Of a DNA stretch of 8,910 bases, positions 1 to 5,387 are shown one piece after another. A program made the position numbers and the translations under genes. Below the pieces are notes generated by a model, which was not told the origin of the DNA, ran no database searches, and was given only the letters and a program-made list of their open reading frames with translations. Every line of letters starts with the position of its first letter. Positions within the stretch are counted from its first letter, which is position 1. The stretch is from Clostridia bacterium. Lineage in GTDB: Bacteria; Bacillota; Clostridia; Oscillospirales; Acutalibacteraceae. The stretch lies in assembly GCA_900759575.1 (NCBI GenBank), contig CAAEVU010000234.1, positions 1 to 8,910 of the forward strand. Reading direction: 5' to 3'.

Positions 1-85
1 CCACGGCTCTCATGCCGGTATCCCCTTCTCCTCCGGCCTCGCACTCGATGATCCGGGCCAGGAGCTCCAAATCGGAATAAGCCAC
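1..85 (-). CDS. Cell wall hydrolase, SleB/CwlJ family (N-terminal fragment, runs off the left edge)
   Basis: Only the first 28 codons are in the window. The protein starts MAYSDLELLARIIECEAGG and continues with EGDTGMRAV. This matches the opening of the Hydrolase_2 (SleB/CwlJ) domain, whose members cleave cortex or cell-wall peptidoglycan; Glu16 in the CEAGGE motif aligns with the conserved glutamate of the family. The start is GTG at 83-85, with an AGGGAGG ribosome binding site about 6 bases upstream. An in-frame TAG lies seven codons upstream (104-106), so no longer N-terminus is possible. The domain therefore begins at residue 3 or 4 with no signal peptide, which resembles CwlJ more than secreted SleB. 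That assignment is inference, because the rest of the protein is missing. No convincing promoter was found on this strand. Confidence 0.8.
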   Translation of the reverse strand, partial: MAYSDLELLARIIECEAGGEGDTGMRAV

Positions 86-252
86 CGGATTCCTCCCTTC
101 TTCCTATATCCAGTCCCATATCTATGAGACCGGGGGGAAAACTATGCCCCTTTCTCTGCCATGACAGTAGAAATTCTCCCCCTTATTTCCCATTTTTTTA
201 GGCACAATTTCACGGTCCATTTGTTGTTTTTGTGGATTATTATGCATTAAAC

Positions 253-268
253 TTCTGTTCAAACAGAA
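253..268. promoter_or_regulatory. Perfect palindrome, candidate operator
   Basis: TTCTGTT (253-259) and AACAGAA (262-268) are exact reverse complements separated by two bases. The site sits 15 bases upstream of the -35 box of the plus-strand promoter at 284-312, inside an AT-rich gap between divergent genes. The position suits a dimeric DNA-binding regulator acting on that promoter or on the divergent hydrolase gene. The sequence does not fit the LexA pattern of Gram-positive bacteria, and I do not recognise the factor. Confidence 0.4.
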
Positions 269-283
269 ACTTTTTACACGATT

Positions 284-312
284 TTGACACTTATTTTGTA
301 CACTGGTACAAT
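284..312 (+). promoter_or_regulatory. Sigma-A-type promoter upstream of the CofE-like gene
   Basis: TTGACA at 284-289 (perfect -35) is followed by a 17-base spacer and TACAAT at 307-312 (-10, one mismatch to TATAAT). Transcription would start near 319, about 250 bases upstream of the CofE-like start codon at 568. Spacing and both boxes are close to consensus, so this is the best promoter in the window by inspection. Confidence 0.8.
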
Positions 313-369
313 TTGGAAAATACAACCCAGCTTATCCAAAAAAACGCCATATTTCTTTTCTAAAAACTG

Positions 370-378
370 TGGTATAAT
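370..378 (+). promoter_or_regulatory. Extended -10 element, possible second promoter
   Basis: The string TGGTATAAT holds a perfect TATAAT at 373-378 preceded by the TGn extension at 370-372. There is no good -35 box 17 bases upstream (TATTTC at 350-355), as is common for extended -10 promoters. A transcript from here would begin near 385, just before the GC-rich structured leader. It could work alone or in tandem with the promoter at 284-312. Confidence 0.55.
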
Positions 379-384
379 ATTTAC

Positions 385-567
385 AAATCTGCAACCCGGG
401 CCGGTGGGGATTCTCTTTTTCAGGCTTCGGCCGGTTTGCCGGGAAAAAGATCCCCGGTATGGTGTTACAGCAATGGGAGGCCGTCAGTTTTGAGGAAGGC
501 TGGCGGAAAAGTGCCTGTTTTTGGCATGGAGGAACAGAAAAAGAACCCTATCGAAAGGTGGTTTTTT
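385..567 (+). promoter_or_regulatory. Structured 5' leader of the CofE-like gene, candidate cis-regulatory RNA
   Basis: This stretch between the likely transcription start and the ATG at 568 is non-coding and shifts abruptly from AT-rich to GC-rich. Visible pairings are: GGGGAT (406-411) with ATCCCC (450-455), continued by CTTTTTC (415-421) with GAAAAAG (443-449) after a three-base bulge; inside it a UUCG-loop hairpin (423-432) or an overlapping CCGG/CCGG hairpin (431-442); then CCGTCAG (481-487) with CTGGCGG (500-506), including one G-U pair; then GTGCC (511-515) with GGCAT (523-527). The CCGGG at 439-443 could instead pair with CCCGG at 453-457, so alternative folds compete. No intrinsic terminator precedes the gene, so control would act on translation or through RNA binding. 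I could not match it to a known riboswitch class. Confidence 0.45.
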
Positions 568-1293
568 ATGCGCTCTCTCGACGAAATATCCAAAACGAAC
601 CCGGAAAAACCCTTACTTCTCAAGGTGGACGGCAAAGAGTATTACCGCTGCCCCATCCACACCCACTTTATCAAGCCCGGCGAGAACCTTTCTGACTTGA
701 TGCGCCAATATGTGCAGCCCTATATCGAAGAGAACGACGTGGTTTATATCAGCGAAAAGATCGTGTCCCTCTGCCAGAAGGACATCATCCCCAAGGAGAC
801 GCTGAAAATTTCTAAGCTGGCCAAATTCCTGTCCAAGTTTGCCAGCACCAACGATTCCGCCGGCATCGGCGTACACAATGTGTACAAGATGCAGGTGGCC
901 ATCATGCTGTGCGGCGCTCCCAAGGTGATGTACGCTGCTTTGGCTGCCGGTGTGGGCCGGATCTTCGGCAAGCGGGGCGTGTTTTATGAGATCACCGGGC
1001 CCCAGGTGGCTGGGCTGGACGGCTTTTACAGCACCTATTTCCCGGACTACAAGAACTTCGGCATCCTTTCTCCCAAGAACCCGGACAAGGCCGTGGCCAA
1101 GGTGGAAGAGGAGACCGGAATCCACTGCTGCGTGGCGGACATCAACGACTTTGGCGGCGAAGTGCTGGCCATTTCCCCCAAGGCGCCTTTTGACAAGCCT
1201 CTGCTGCAAAAGCTTTTGAAGGACAACCCCGCGGGCAACGGCAAGGAAATGACCCCCTTTGTACTGATGCGGGAAAAGAAAGACGACCAGTAA
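568..1293 (+). CDS. CofE-like protein (coenzyme F420-0:L-glutamate ligase family)
   Basis: This 241-residue protein belongs to the F420_ligase family, whose founding member CofE adds glutamate to coenzyme F420-0 using GTP. Family signs include HTHFIKPGENL (31-41), the ISEKIVSL segment (61-68) matching the conserved SEKIV block after a strand, and the late ADINDFGGEVL segment (190-200). Such proteins occur in many Firmicutes not known to make F420, so the real substrate is uncertain. The ATG at 568 was chosen because AAAGGTGG lies six bases upstream. An in-frame ATG at 526 would add MEEQKKNPIERWFF but has a poor binding site, and reading further upstream enters the structured leader. The gene stands alone between a long leader and a bidirectional terminator. 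No other F420 gene is nearby. Confidence 0.85.
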   Translation: MRSLDEISKTNPEKPLLLKVDGKEYYRCPIHTHFIKPGENLSDLMRQYVQPYIEENDVVYISEKIVSLCQKDIIPKETLKISKLAKFLSKFASTNDSAGIGVHNVYKMQVAIMLCGAPKVMYAALAAGVGRIFGKRGVFYEITGPQVAGLDGFYSTYFPDYKNFGILSPKNPDKAVAKVEEETGIHCCVADINDFGGEVLAISPKAPFDKPLLQKLLKDNPAGNGKEMTPFVLMREKKDDQ

Positions 1294-1305
1294 ACGAAAA
1301 CATAC

Positions 1306-1339
1306 AAAAAACGCCAGGGAAAGCTCCCTGGCGTTTTTA
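1306..1339. terminator. Bidirectional rho-independent terminator
   Basis: ACGCCAGGGA (1311-1320) pairs perfectly with TCCCTGGCGT (1325-1334) around an AAGC loop. A T-run follows on the plus strand (1334-1338) and an A-run precedes it (1306-1311), giving a T-run on the minus strand. It lies between the convergent ends of the CofE-like gene and trxB and can serve both. Confidence 0.95.
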
Positions 1340-1346
1340 TTTGCCC

Positions 1347-2279
1347 TTATCCACCGATGGTGGTGGTAAAGTACTCTTCGATAAAATGGGCCGCTACAGC
1401 TCCGTCAGAGGCAGCAGTGACCACCTGGCGCAAAGGCTTTTTCCGCAGGTCGCCCACGGCGAACACTCCGGGCAGGTTGGTCTTGGTGGTTTCCCCAGCC
1501 AACACATAGCCGCTTTCGTCCAGGTCCACCTGGCCTTTGAACAACTGGGTATTGGGCACATGGCCCACGGCCACAAACACACCGTCGCAGGCAAGCTCCT
1601 GGTCCTGGCCAGTTTTCTTGTTCCTCACCCGCACTCCGGTGATGGTCTCCCCGTGGAGCAGCTCTTTCACTTCGCTGTCCCAGACAAACTCCACGTTTTC
1701 CGCCTTTTGCAGGGGGTCCAAATACACCTTGGAGGCCCGCAGCTCGTCCCGGCGGTGGATCAGGTACACTTTCTTGCACAGCCGGGAAAGGTACAGCACG
1801 TCGGCCACAGCGGTATTTCCGCCACCCACCACGGCCACGGTCTTGCCCCGGTAGAACATGCCGTCACAGGTGGCGCAGTAGGATACTCCCCGGCCCCGCA
1901 ATTCCTGTTCTCCCGGCAGGCCCAGCTCCCTGGGATTGGCTCCGCTGGCCAGCACCACGGTCCTTGCCTGATAGGTGCCGTCCTGGGTGCGGATCTGCTT
2001 CACCGGCCCGGAAAGCTCCACGCTCACCACTTCGCTGAGCTTGGTCACCGCGCCAAAACGCTCGGCGCCCTGCTTCATCTGCATGGCCAGGTCAAAGCCC
2101 CCGATGCCTTCGGGAAATCCGGGATAATTGTCGATTACGTCCGTGGTGCCCATCTGGCCGCCGGGGGTCAGCTTTTCCAGCACCACCACGCTCAGATTGG
2201 CCCGGGCGGCGTACAGGGCCGCGGTATATCCTCCCGGCCCTCCGCCAATGATCAATACGTCATATACGTTTTCCGCCAT
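1347..2279 (-). CDS. trxB: Thioredoxin-disulfide reductase (NADPH)
   Basis: This 310-residue flavoenzyme passes electrons from NADPH through FAD and a redox cysteine pair to thioredoxin in the cytoplasm. The FAD dinucleotide fold is at IGGGPGG (11-17). The redox motif CATC is at 135-138. A second Rossmann motif, GGGNTA (152-157), is followed by HRRDELR (175-181), the arginine pattern typical of NADPH binding. The FAD-binding GVFAVGD is at 271-277. Length matches the usual low-molecular-weight TrxB (about 310-320 residues). It starts 10 bases after the trxA stop. Its own ribosome binding site is weak, so translation is probably coupled to trxA. It ends at the bidirectional terminator at 1306-1339. 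Confidence 0.97.
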   Translation of the reverse strand: MAENVYDVLIIGGGPGGYTAALYAARANLSVVVLEKLTPGGQMGTTDVIDNYPGFPEGIGGFDLAMQMKQGAERFGAVTKLSEVVSVELSGPVKQIRTQDGTYQARTVVLASGANPRELGLPGEQELRGRGVSYCATCDGMFYRGKTVAVVGGGNTAVADVLYLSRLCKKVYLIHRRDELRASKVYLDPLQKAENVEFVWDSEVKELLHGETITGVRVRNKKTGQDQELACDGVFVAVGHVPNTQLFKGQVDLDESGYVLAGETTKTNLPGVFAVGDLRKKPLRQVVTAASDGAVAAHFIEEYFTTTIGG

Positions 2280-2289
2280 ATAAATCAGC

Positions 2290-2601
2290 TCACTTCAGCA
2301 ATGCTTCCAGTCGGGCTTTGGGCTGCACGCCCACCAGGGCTTCCTTGGCCTGGCCGTTTTCAAACAGCATAGCAGTGGGGATGCTCATCACCCGGAACTG
2401 GGAAGCCAGATCGGGCTCTTCGTCAATGTTGATCTTGCCAACCTTTACCTTGCCCTCATTCTCCTCCGCGAATTCGTCCACGATGGGGGAGAACATTTTG
2501 CAGGGTCCGCACCAGCTGGCCCAGAAATCCACCAGAACGGGGATCTGAGAATTCAAAACTTCCTGCTGAAAATTGTCTTTTGTAATGGTGAGAACTGCCA
2601 T
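2290..2601 (-). CDS. trxA: Thioredoxin
   Basis: A 103-residue classical thioredoxin, the small cytoplasmic dithiol carrier that reduces protein disulfides and ribonucleotide or peroxide reductases. The active site WCGPC is at 30-34, with the buried aspartate of VDFWA at 25 and the cis-proline of SIPT at 75. No signal peptide is present. The ATG is preceded by GGAAAGGATGG about 7 bases upstream. It lies directly upstream of trxB, its reductase, so the two genes supply a complete NADPH-driven system. The gap of 114 bases to the upstream HAD gene shows no terminator. A trxA promoter in that gap is likely but not clear by eye. Confidence 0.97.
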   Translation of the reverse strand: MAVLTITKDNFQQEVLNSQIPVLVDFWASWCGPCKMFSPIVDEFAEENEGKVKVGKINIDEEPDLASQFRVMSIPTAMLFENGQAKEALVGVQPKARLEALLK

Positions 2602-2715
2602 AATCTATCCATCCTTTCCTGTGTTTCATTCTAGGGTATTACTTGGTCTGTGCCTTTATGATACCCCAAAGGAAAGCTTTTCGCTGTTGCAAATGCCACA
2701 ACTGGAAAAAATTTT

Positions 2716-3432
2716 TTAGTCGCATCCCGCAAAGGTCAAAAACTCCCGGAAACTGCCGTGGGGGATCTGTTCCAGGTCACGGCCGGTAGGATTCAAAAGG
2801 CAGTCGGTGACAAGGTACACCGAAAGGCCCTTTTCCAGAGCCGCCGTATCCTCCACCGCGTCGTTGCCCACCATGAGGCATTCTTCCGGACGTTTCCCCG
2901 TATTCCGCAAAATCTCGGCATAATACTCCGGATTGGGCTTGCAGGTGGTATAGGTCTCATAGGAGGTGACATGGGAAAAATCTTCCGGCTTCAGTCCCAC
3001 CCAGGAAAGCCGGGTCTCCACTCCCACCAGGGGGAAAATGGGATTGGTGGCAAGGATCACGTCATATCCCTTGGCTTTTAAGCCCTCCACCGCTTTCTTG
3101 GCCAGGGGATTTTCCCCGCAGGCAACCTTTGCCCCGTGAAATTCCCGGGCGTAAAAGTCGTCGAACTCCGGCCGGAGTTTTTTCACGTCTTCCCCCAAAG
3201 CCTGGGCAAAAGTATCCCAGAAACGGGTGTCGTTTGTTTGGGTGCCGTCGTTTTTCACCATGGCTTTGGTGCCCTTCCAAACCGCCGCCACCAAGGGTTC
3301 CGGCTCATAGCCATAGGGAGCCGCTTTCTTGGCCAGCAGTCCAAAATATGTTTTGGTAAACGCTTCCAAATCCATGGGCAACAAGGTGCCGTCCAAGTCG
3401 AACAGCACCGTTGTGATCTGTGGGTCCAGCAT
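2716..3432 (-). CDS. HAD-superfamily hydrolase (phosphatase-like)
   Basis: A 238-residue cytoplasmic protein with all four HAD motifs. Motif I is FDLDGTLL (11-18), with nucleophile Asp12 and acid/base Asp14. Motif II is the threonine in ILATNP (Thr129). Motif III is Lys165 in CKPNPEYY. Motif IV is VGNDAVEDTAA (188-198), with metal-binding Asp191 and Asp195. The helical stretch between motifs I and II (about 20-105) is a C1-type cap. HAD phosphatases of this size act on small phosphorylated metabolites; the substrate cannot be read from the sequence. The start has an AGGAGG binding site 6 bases upstream. The 11 bases covering that site (3439-3449) recur exactly 103 bases further upstream in the repeat array. 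The gene may be co-transcribed with trxA and trxB, since no terminator separates them. Confidence 0.9.
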   Translation of the reverse strand: MLDPQITTVLFDLDGTLLPMDLEAFTKTYFGLLAKKAAPYGYEPEPLVAAVWKGTKAMVKNDGTQTNDTRFWDTFAQALGEDVKKLRPEFDDFYAREFHGAKVACGENPLAKKAVEGLKAKGYDVILATNPIFPLVGVETRLSWVGLKPEDFSHVTSYETYTTCKPNPEYYAEILRNTGKRPEECLMVGNDAVEDTAALEKGLSVYLVTDCLLNPTGRDLEQIPHGSFREFLTFAGCD

Positions 3433-3438
3433 AGTTTC

Positions 3439-3698
3439 CTCCTGATTCTCGTTGGCTTACGGCCGGGTTTCAAGTGGCGGGTTTGTTTCGCCTAGTCCGG
3501 CCGGAGCGGCGGCTATCGCCCTTTGGGCCCGTGCGCTTTCGCTCCTGATTCTTTTTACGGCTTCGCCGGGGTAAGGGCGTGGGCTGGTTTCGCCAGAACC
3601 AGCCGGAGCGGCAGGCTATCGCCCTTCGGGCGCGTGCGCCTTCGCTCCTAGTTCTTTTTACGGCTTCGCCGGGTTAAGGTCGTAAGGCTCCGCCTTAC
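3439..3698. repeat. Structured tandem repeat, period 103 bases, two good copies and one decayed copy
   Basis: This block fills most of the 316-base gap between the DUF1667 gene and the HAD gene; I see no coding capacity. Copy A (3501-3580) and copy B (3603-3683) agree at about 73 of 81 aligned positions by eye, with one indel. Each contains an outer stem GGAGCG/CGCTCC (3503-3508 with 3540-3545; 3605-3610 with 3643-3648) enclosing a GCCC-loop-GGGC hairpin, then a CTTTTTA stretch and a CGGCTTCGCCG hairpin (3558-3568; 3661-3671). Each ends with a different hairpin: GGCTGGTT/AACCAGCC (3582-3604) after A, and GTAAGGC/GCCTTAC (3682-3698) after B. A decayed third copy begins at 3439, again offset by 103 bases, and merges into the HAD ribosome binding site. 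The block resembles the palindromic intergenic repeats (REP or MITE-like) of bacteria; its identity is unknown. Confidence 0.75.
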
Positions 3699-3704
3699 CA
3701 ACTG

Positions 3705-3724
3705 CAAGCTTTTGAAAAAGCTTG
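3705..3724. repeat. Perfect AT-rich inverted repeat after the FAD operon
   Basis: CAAGCTTTT (3705-3713) and AAAAGCTTG (3716-3724) are exact reverse complements with two bases between. It lies 25 bases past the stop of the DUF1667 gene, the last gene of the minus-strand operon. On that strand no T-run follows the hairpin directly, so it is not a canonical intrinsic terminator. It might still protect or end the transcript, or mark the edge of the repeat block. Confidence 0.5.
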
Positions 3725-3748
3725 AGCAAAACTTTTATGTTTTCGTTT

Positions 3749-4111
3749 TTATTCCACGGTTTTGGCGGCGACCACGTCCACGCCGGTTTCCGCCACATTG
3801 GGGATGACCACATCCCCCAATTTTACCGGGGCTTTTACGGTTGCTTTCCGGATGGCTGCCATACACTCCCAGATTTTCCCTTTGGGGATCTCGGTCTTAG
3901 TACGCACTGGGACCAGGGGCGCTGTGCCGCCTTCCACTTTCACGGTGGAGGTGATCACCCGTTCCGGGGCGGTGACTTCCTTCCTGCCGTAGATCTCTCC
4001 ACGCTTGCAGGTATTGCCGGTGACGCTTACCACCTGGCCGTTTTCATCGGTTTCCACTCTGAGCGGGCAGCCCAGGGGGCAGCTGATACAAGTGAGTTCG
4101 ATTACCGCCAT
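3749..4111 (-). CDS. DUF1667 family protein, small cysteine-rich partner of the FAD oxidoreductases
   Basis: A 120-residue cytoplasmic protein. The N-terminus carries CISCPLGC (Cys8, Cys11, Cys15) and then NTCKRG (Cys35), four cysteines spaced as expected for an iron-sulfur or metal site. The rest (about 45-120) is the VTAPERVITSTVKV and IPKGKIWECMAAI region characteristic of DUF1667. Genes of this family typically follow GlpA-like and GlpB-like genes, as here. Its start is one base after the stop of the upstream gene (TGA-C-ATG), with an AGGAGG site inside that gene's end, so translation is coupled. The likely role, by inference, is an electron-transfer or assembly subunit of the dehydrogenase. 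It has no assigned biochemical function that I can state. Confidence 0.88.
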   Translation of the reverse strand: MAVIELTCISCPLGCPLRVETDENGQVVSVTGNTCKRGEIYGRKEVTAPERVITSTVKVEGGTAPLVPVRTKTEIPKGKIWECMAAIRKATVKAPVKLGDVVIPNVAETGVDVVAAKTVE

Positions 4112-4112
4112 G

Positions 4113-5387
4113 TCACTGCGCCTCCTCTTCCTCGGCCACCACGCGGATCACGCTTTCCCCGCCGGTGAGCCAATCTTTCTGAAATACCACCTGCTCCATT
4201 TCACCGGGGGCCATCACAGGCCGTTTCCGCTGATACAGGAGCTTGTCGTCCCCGTACACTTTGACCACGCCTTTCCGGATGTTTCTGCCCACCCGGAAAC
4301 GGACCACCACTTTCTCCTCCATCCGCTGTGGGCTGATGGCCACGGGCACGGTGTACCGGGCAGCGCCTTCGGGCTTCAAGGGGATCTCTTTCACGTCCTG
4401 CTCCCGGCATCCGGCAGCCACAAAGGCGGCGGCGTGGCGTCCGGCCTGCTCCGCTTCCTCGGACACATAATCCACCAGGTCGTGGACGTGCAGCACGTTG
4501 CCGCAGGCAAACACGCCGGGGATATTGGTTTCCAAGCTCTCGTTGACCTTGGGACCGTTGGTCACAGGGGAAAGCTCCACCCCCACGGCCTTGGAAAGCT
4601 CGTTTTCCGGGATCAAGCCCACGGACAGCAGCAGGGTGTCGCAGGGGATCTGCTCCTCGGTGCCGGGGATGGGCTTCCCGTGCTCATCCACCTGGGCGAT
4701 GGTCACACCGGTGACCCGCTCTTTGCCCTGAATGTCGATGACCGTATGGCTCAGCTTCAGGGGGATGCCATAGTCGTCCAAACACTGGACAATGTTCCGC
4801 TTCAAGCCCCCGGAATAGGGCATGAGCTCTGCCACGCATTTGACTTTGGCCCCTTCCAGGGTCATACGCCGGGCCATGATCAAGCCGATGTCGCCGCTGC
4901 CCAGGATGACCACTTCCCGGCCGGGAAGATAGCCTTCCAGGTTCACCAGGCGCTGGGCGGTGCCGGCGGAAAAGATGCCCGCAGGCCGGGTACCGGGGAT
5001 GTTCAGCGCGCCCCGGGGACGCTCCCGGCAGCCCATGGCCAGGACCACGGCCCCGGCTTCCACCACCTGCAGGCCCCGCTCCCGGCTGACGCAGGTGACA
5101 AAAAGGCTGTCCCCCTGGCGGTGCAGGTCCACCACAGTGGTGGACAGCCAGTGGGGGATTTCCAACTCCAGGGCTTCATCGATGAACCGTGCCGCGTATT
5201 CCGGGCCGGTCAATTCTTCGTTAAAGGTGTGGAGGCCGAACCCGCTGTGGATGCACTGGTTCAAAATGCCTCCCAATTCCGGCTCCCGTTCCAGGATCAG
5301 CACATCCTGGGCGCCGCTTTTCCGGGCGGAGATGGCCGCGGCCAAACCTGCCGGGCCTCCGCCGATAATCACAATGTCATGCTTCAT
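4113..5387 (-). CDS. FAD/NAD(P)-dependent oxidoreductase, GlpB/HcnB-like subunit
   Basis: A 424-residue pyridine nucleotide-disulfide-type flavoprotein without a CxxC active site. The FAD-binding fold is at IIGGGPAGLAAA (7-18). The family-typical GGILNQCIHSGFG is at 39-51. A second Rossmann motif, LGSGDIG (162-168), would bind NAD(P). FAD contact GVFACGN is at 291-297. The C-terminal 80 residues form an added domain rich in strands. Start is the ATG at 5385-5387, preceded by GGGAGG about 7 bases upstream; it overlaps the upstream stop as ATGA. The frame stays open further upstream, but that stretch is the other frame of the preceding gene. Probably it takes electrons from the GlpA-like subunit and transfers them to NAD(P) or another acceptor; this is inferred from the operon. 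Confidence 0.92.
   Translation of the reverse strand: MKHDIVIIGGGPAGLAAAISARKSGAQDVLILEREPELGGILNQCIHSGFGLHTFNEELTGPEYAARFIDEALELEIPHWLSTTVVDLHRQGDSLFVTCVSRERGLQVVEAGAVVLAMGCRERPRGALNIPGTRPAGIFSAGTAQRLVNLEGYLPGREVVILGSGDIGLIMARRMTLEGAKVKCVAELMPYSGGLKRNIVQCLDDYGIPLKLSHTVIDIQGKERVTGVTIAQVDEHGKPIPGTEEQIPCDTLLLSVGLIPENELSKAVGVELSPVTNGPKVNESLETNIPGVFACGNVLHVHDLVDYVSEEAEQAGRHAAAFVAAGCREQDVKEIPLKPEGAARYTVPVAISPQRMEEKVVVRFRVGRNIRKGVVKVYGDDKLLYQRKRPVMAPGEMEQVVFQKDWLTGGESVIRVVAEEEEAQ

Noticed and set aside
122..325. 67-codon minus-strand open frame in the left gap
   Set aside because: It overlaps the plus-strand promoter and palindrome, lacks a ribosome binding site and matches no family known to me.
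436..567. Longer start of the CofE-like protein at 436 or 526
   Set aside because: Residues from 436 would cover the hairpin-rich leader and resemble no family sequence. The ATG at 568 has AAAGGTGG at proper spacing.
1341..2372. 343-codon plus-strand open frame opposite trxB
   Set aside because: It is the antisense shadow of a complete TrxB and crosses the trxB-trxA junction; no domain is recognised.
2655..2695. Minus-strand promoter for trxA made of TTGCAA and TATCAT
   Set aside because: The two boxes are 23 bases apart, too far for a sigma-A promoter, and no other pairing is better.
3501..3683. CRISPR array or integron attC sites in the repeat block
   Set aside because: There are no short identical repeats with unique spacers, the unit is a long 103-base tandem, and no cas or integrase gene is nearby.
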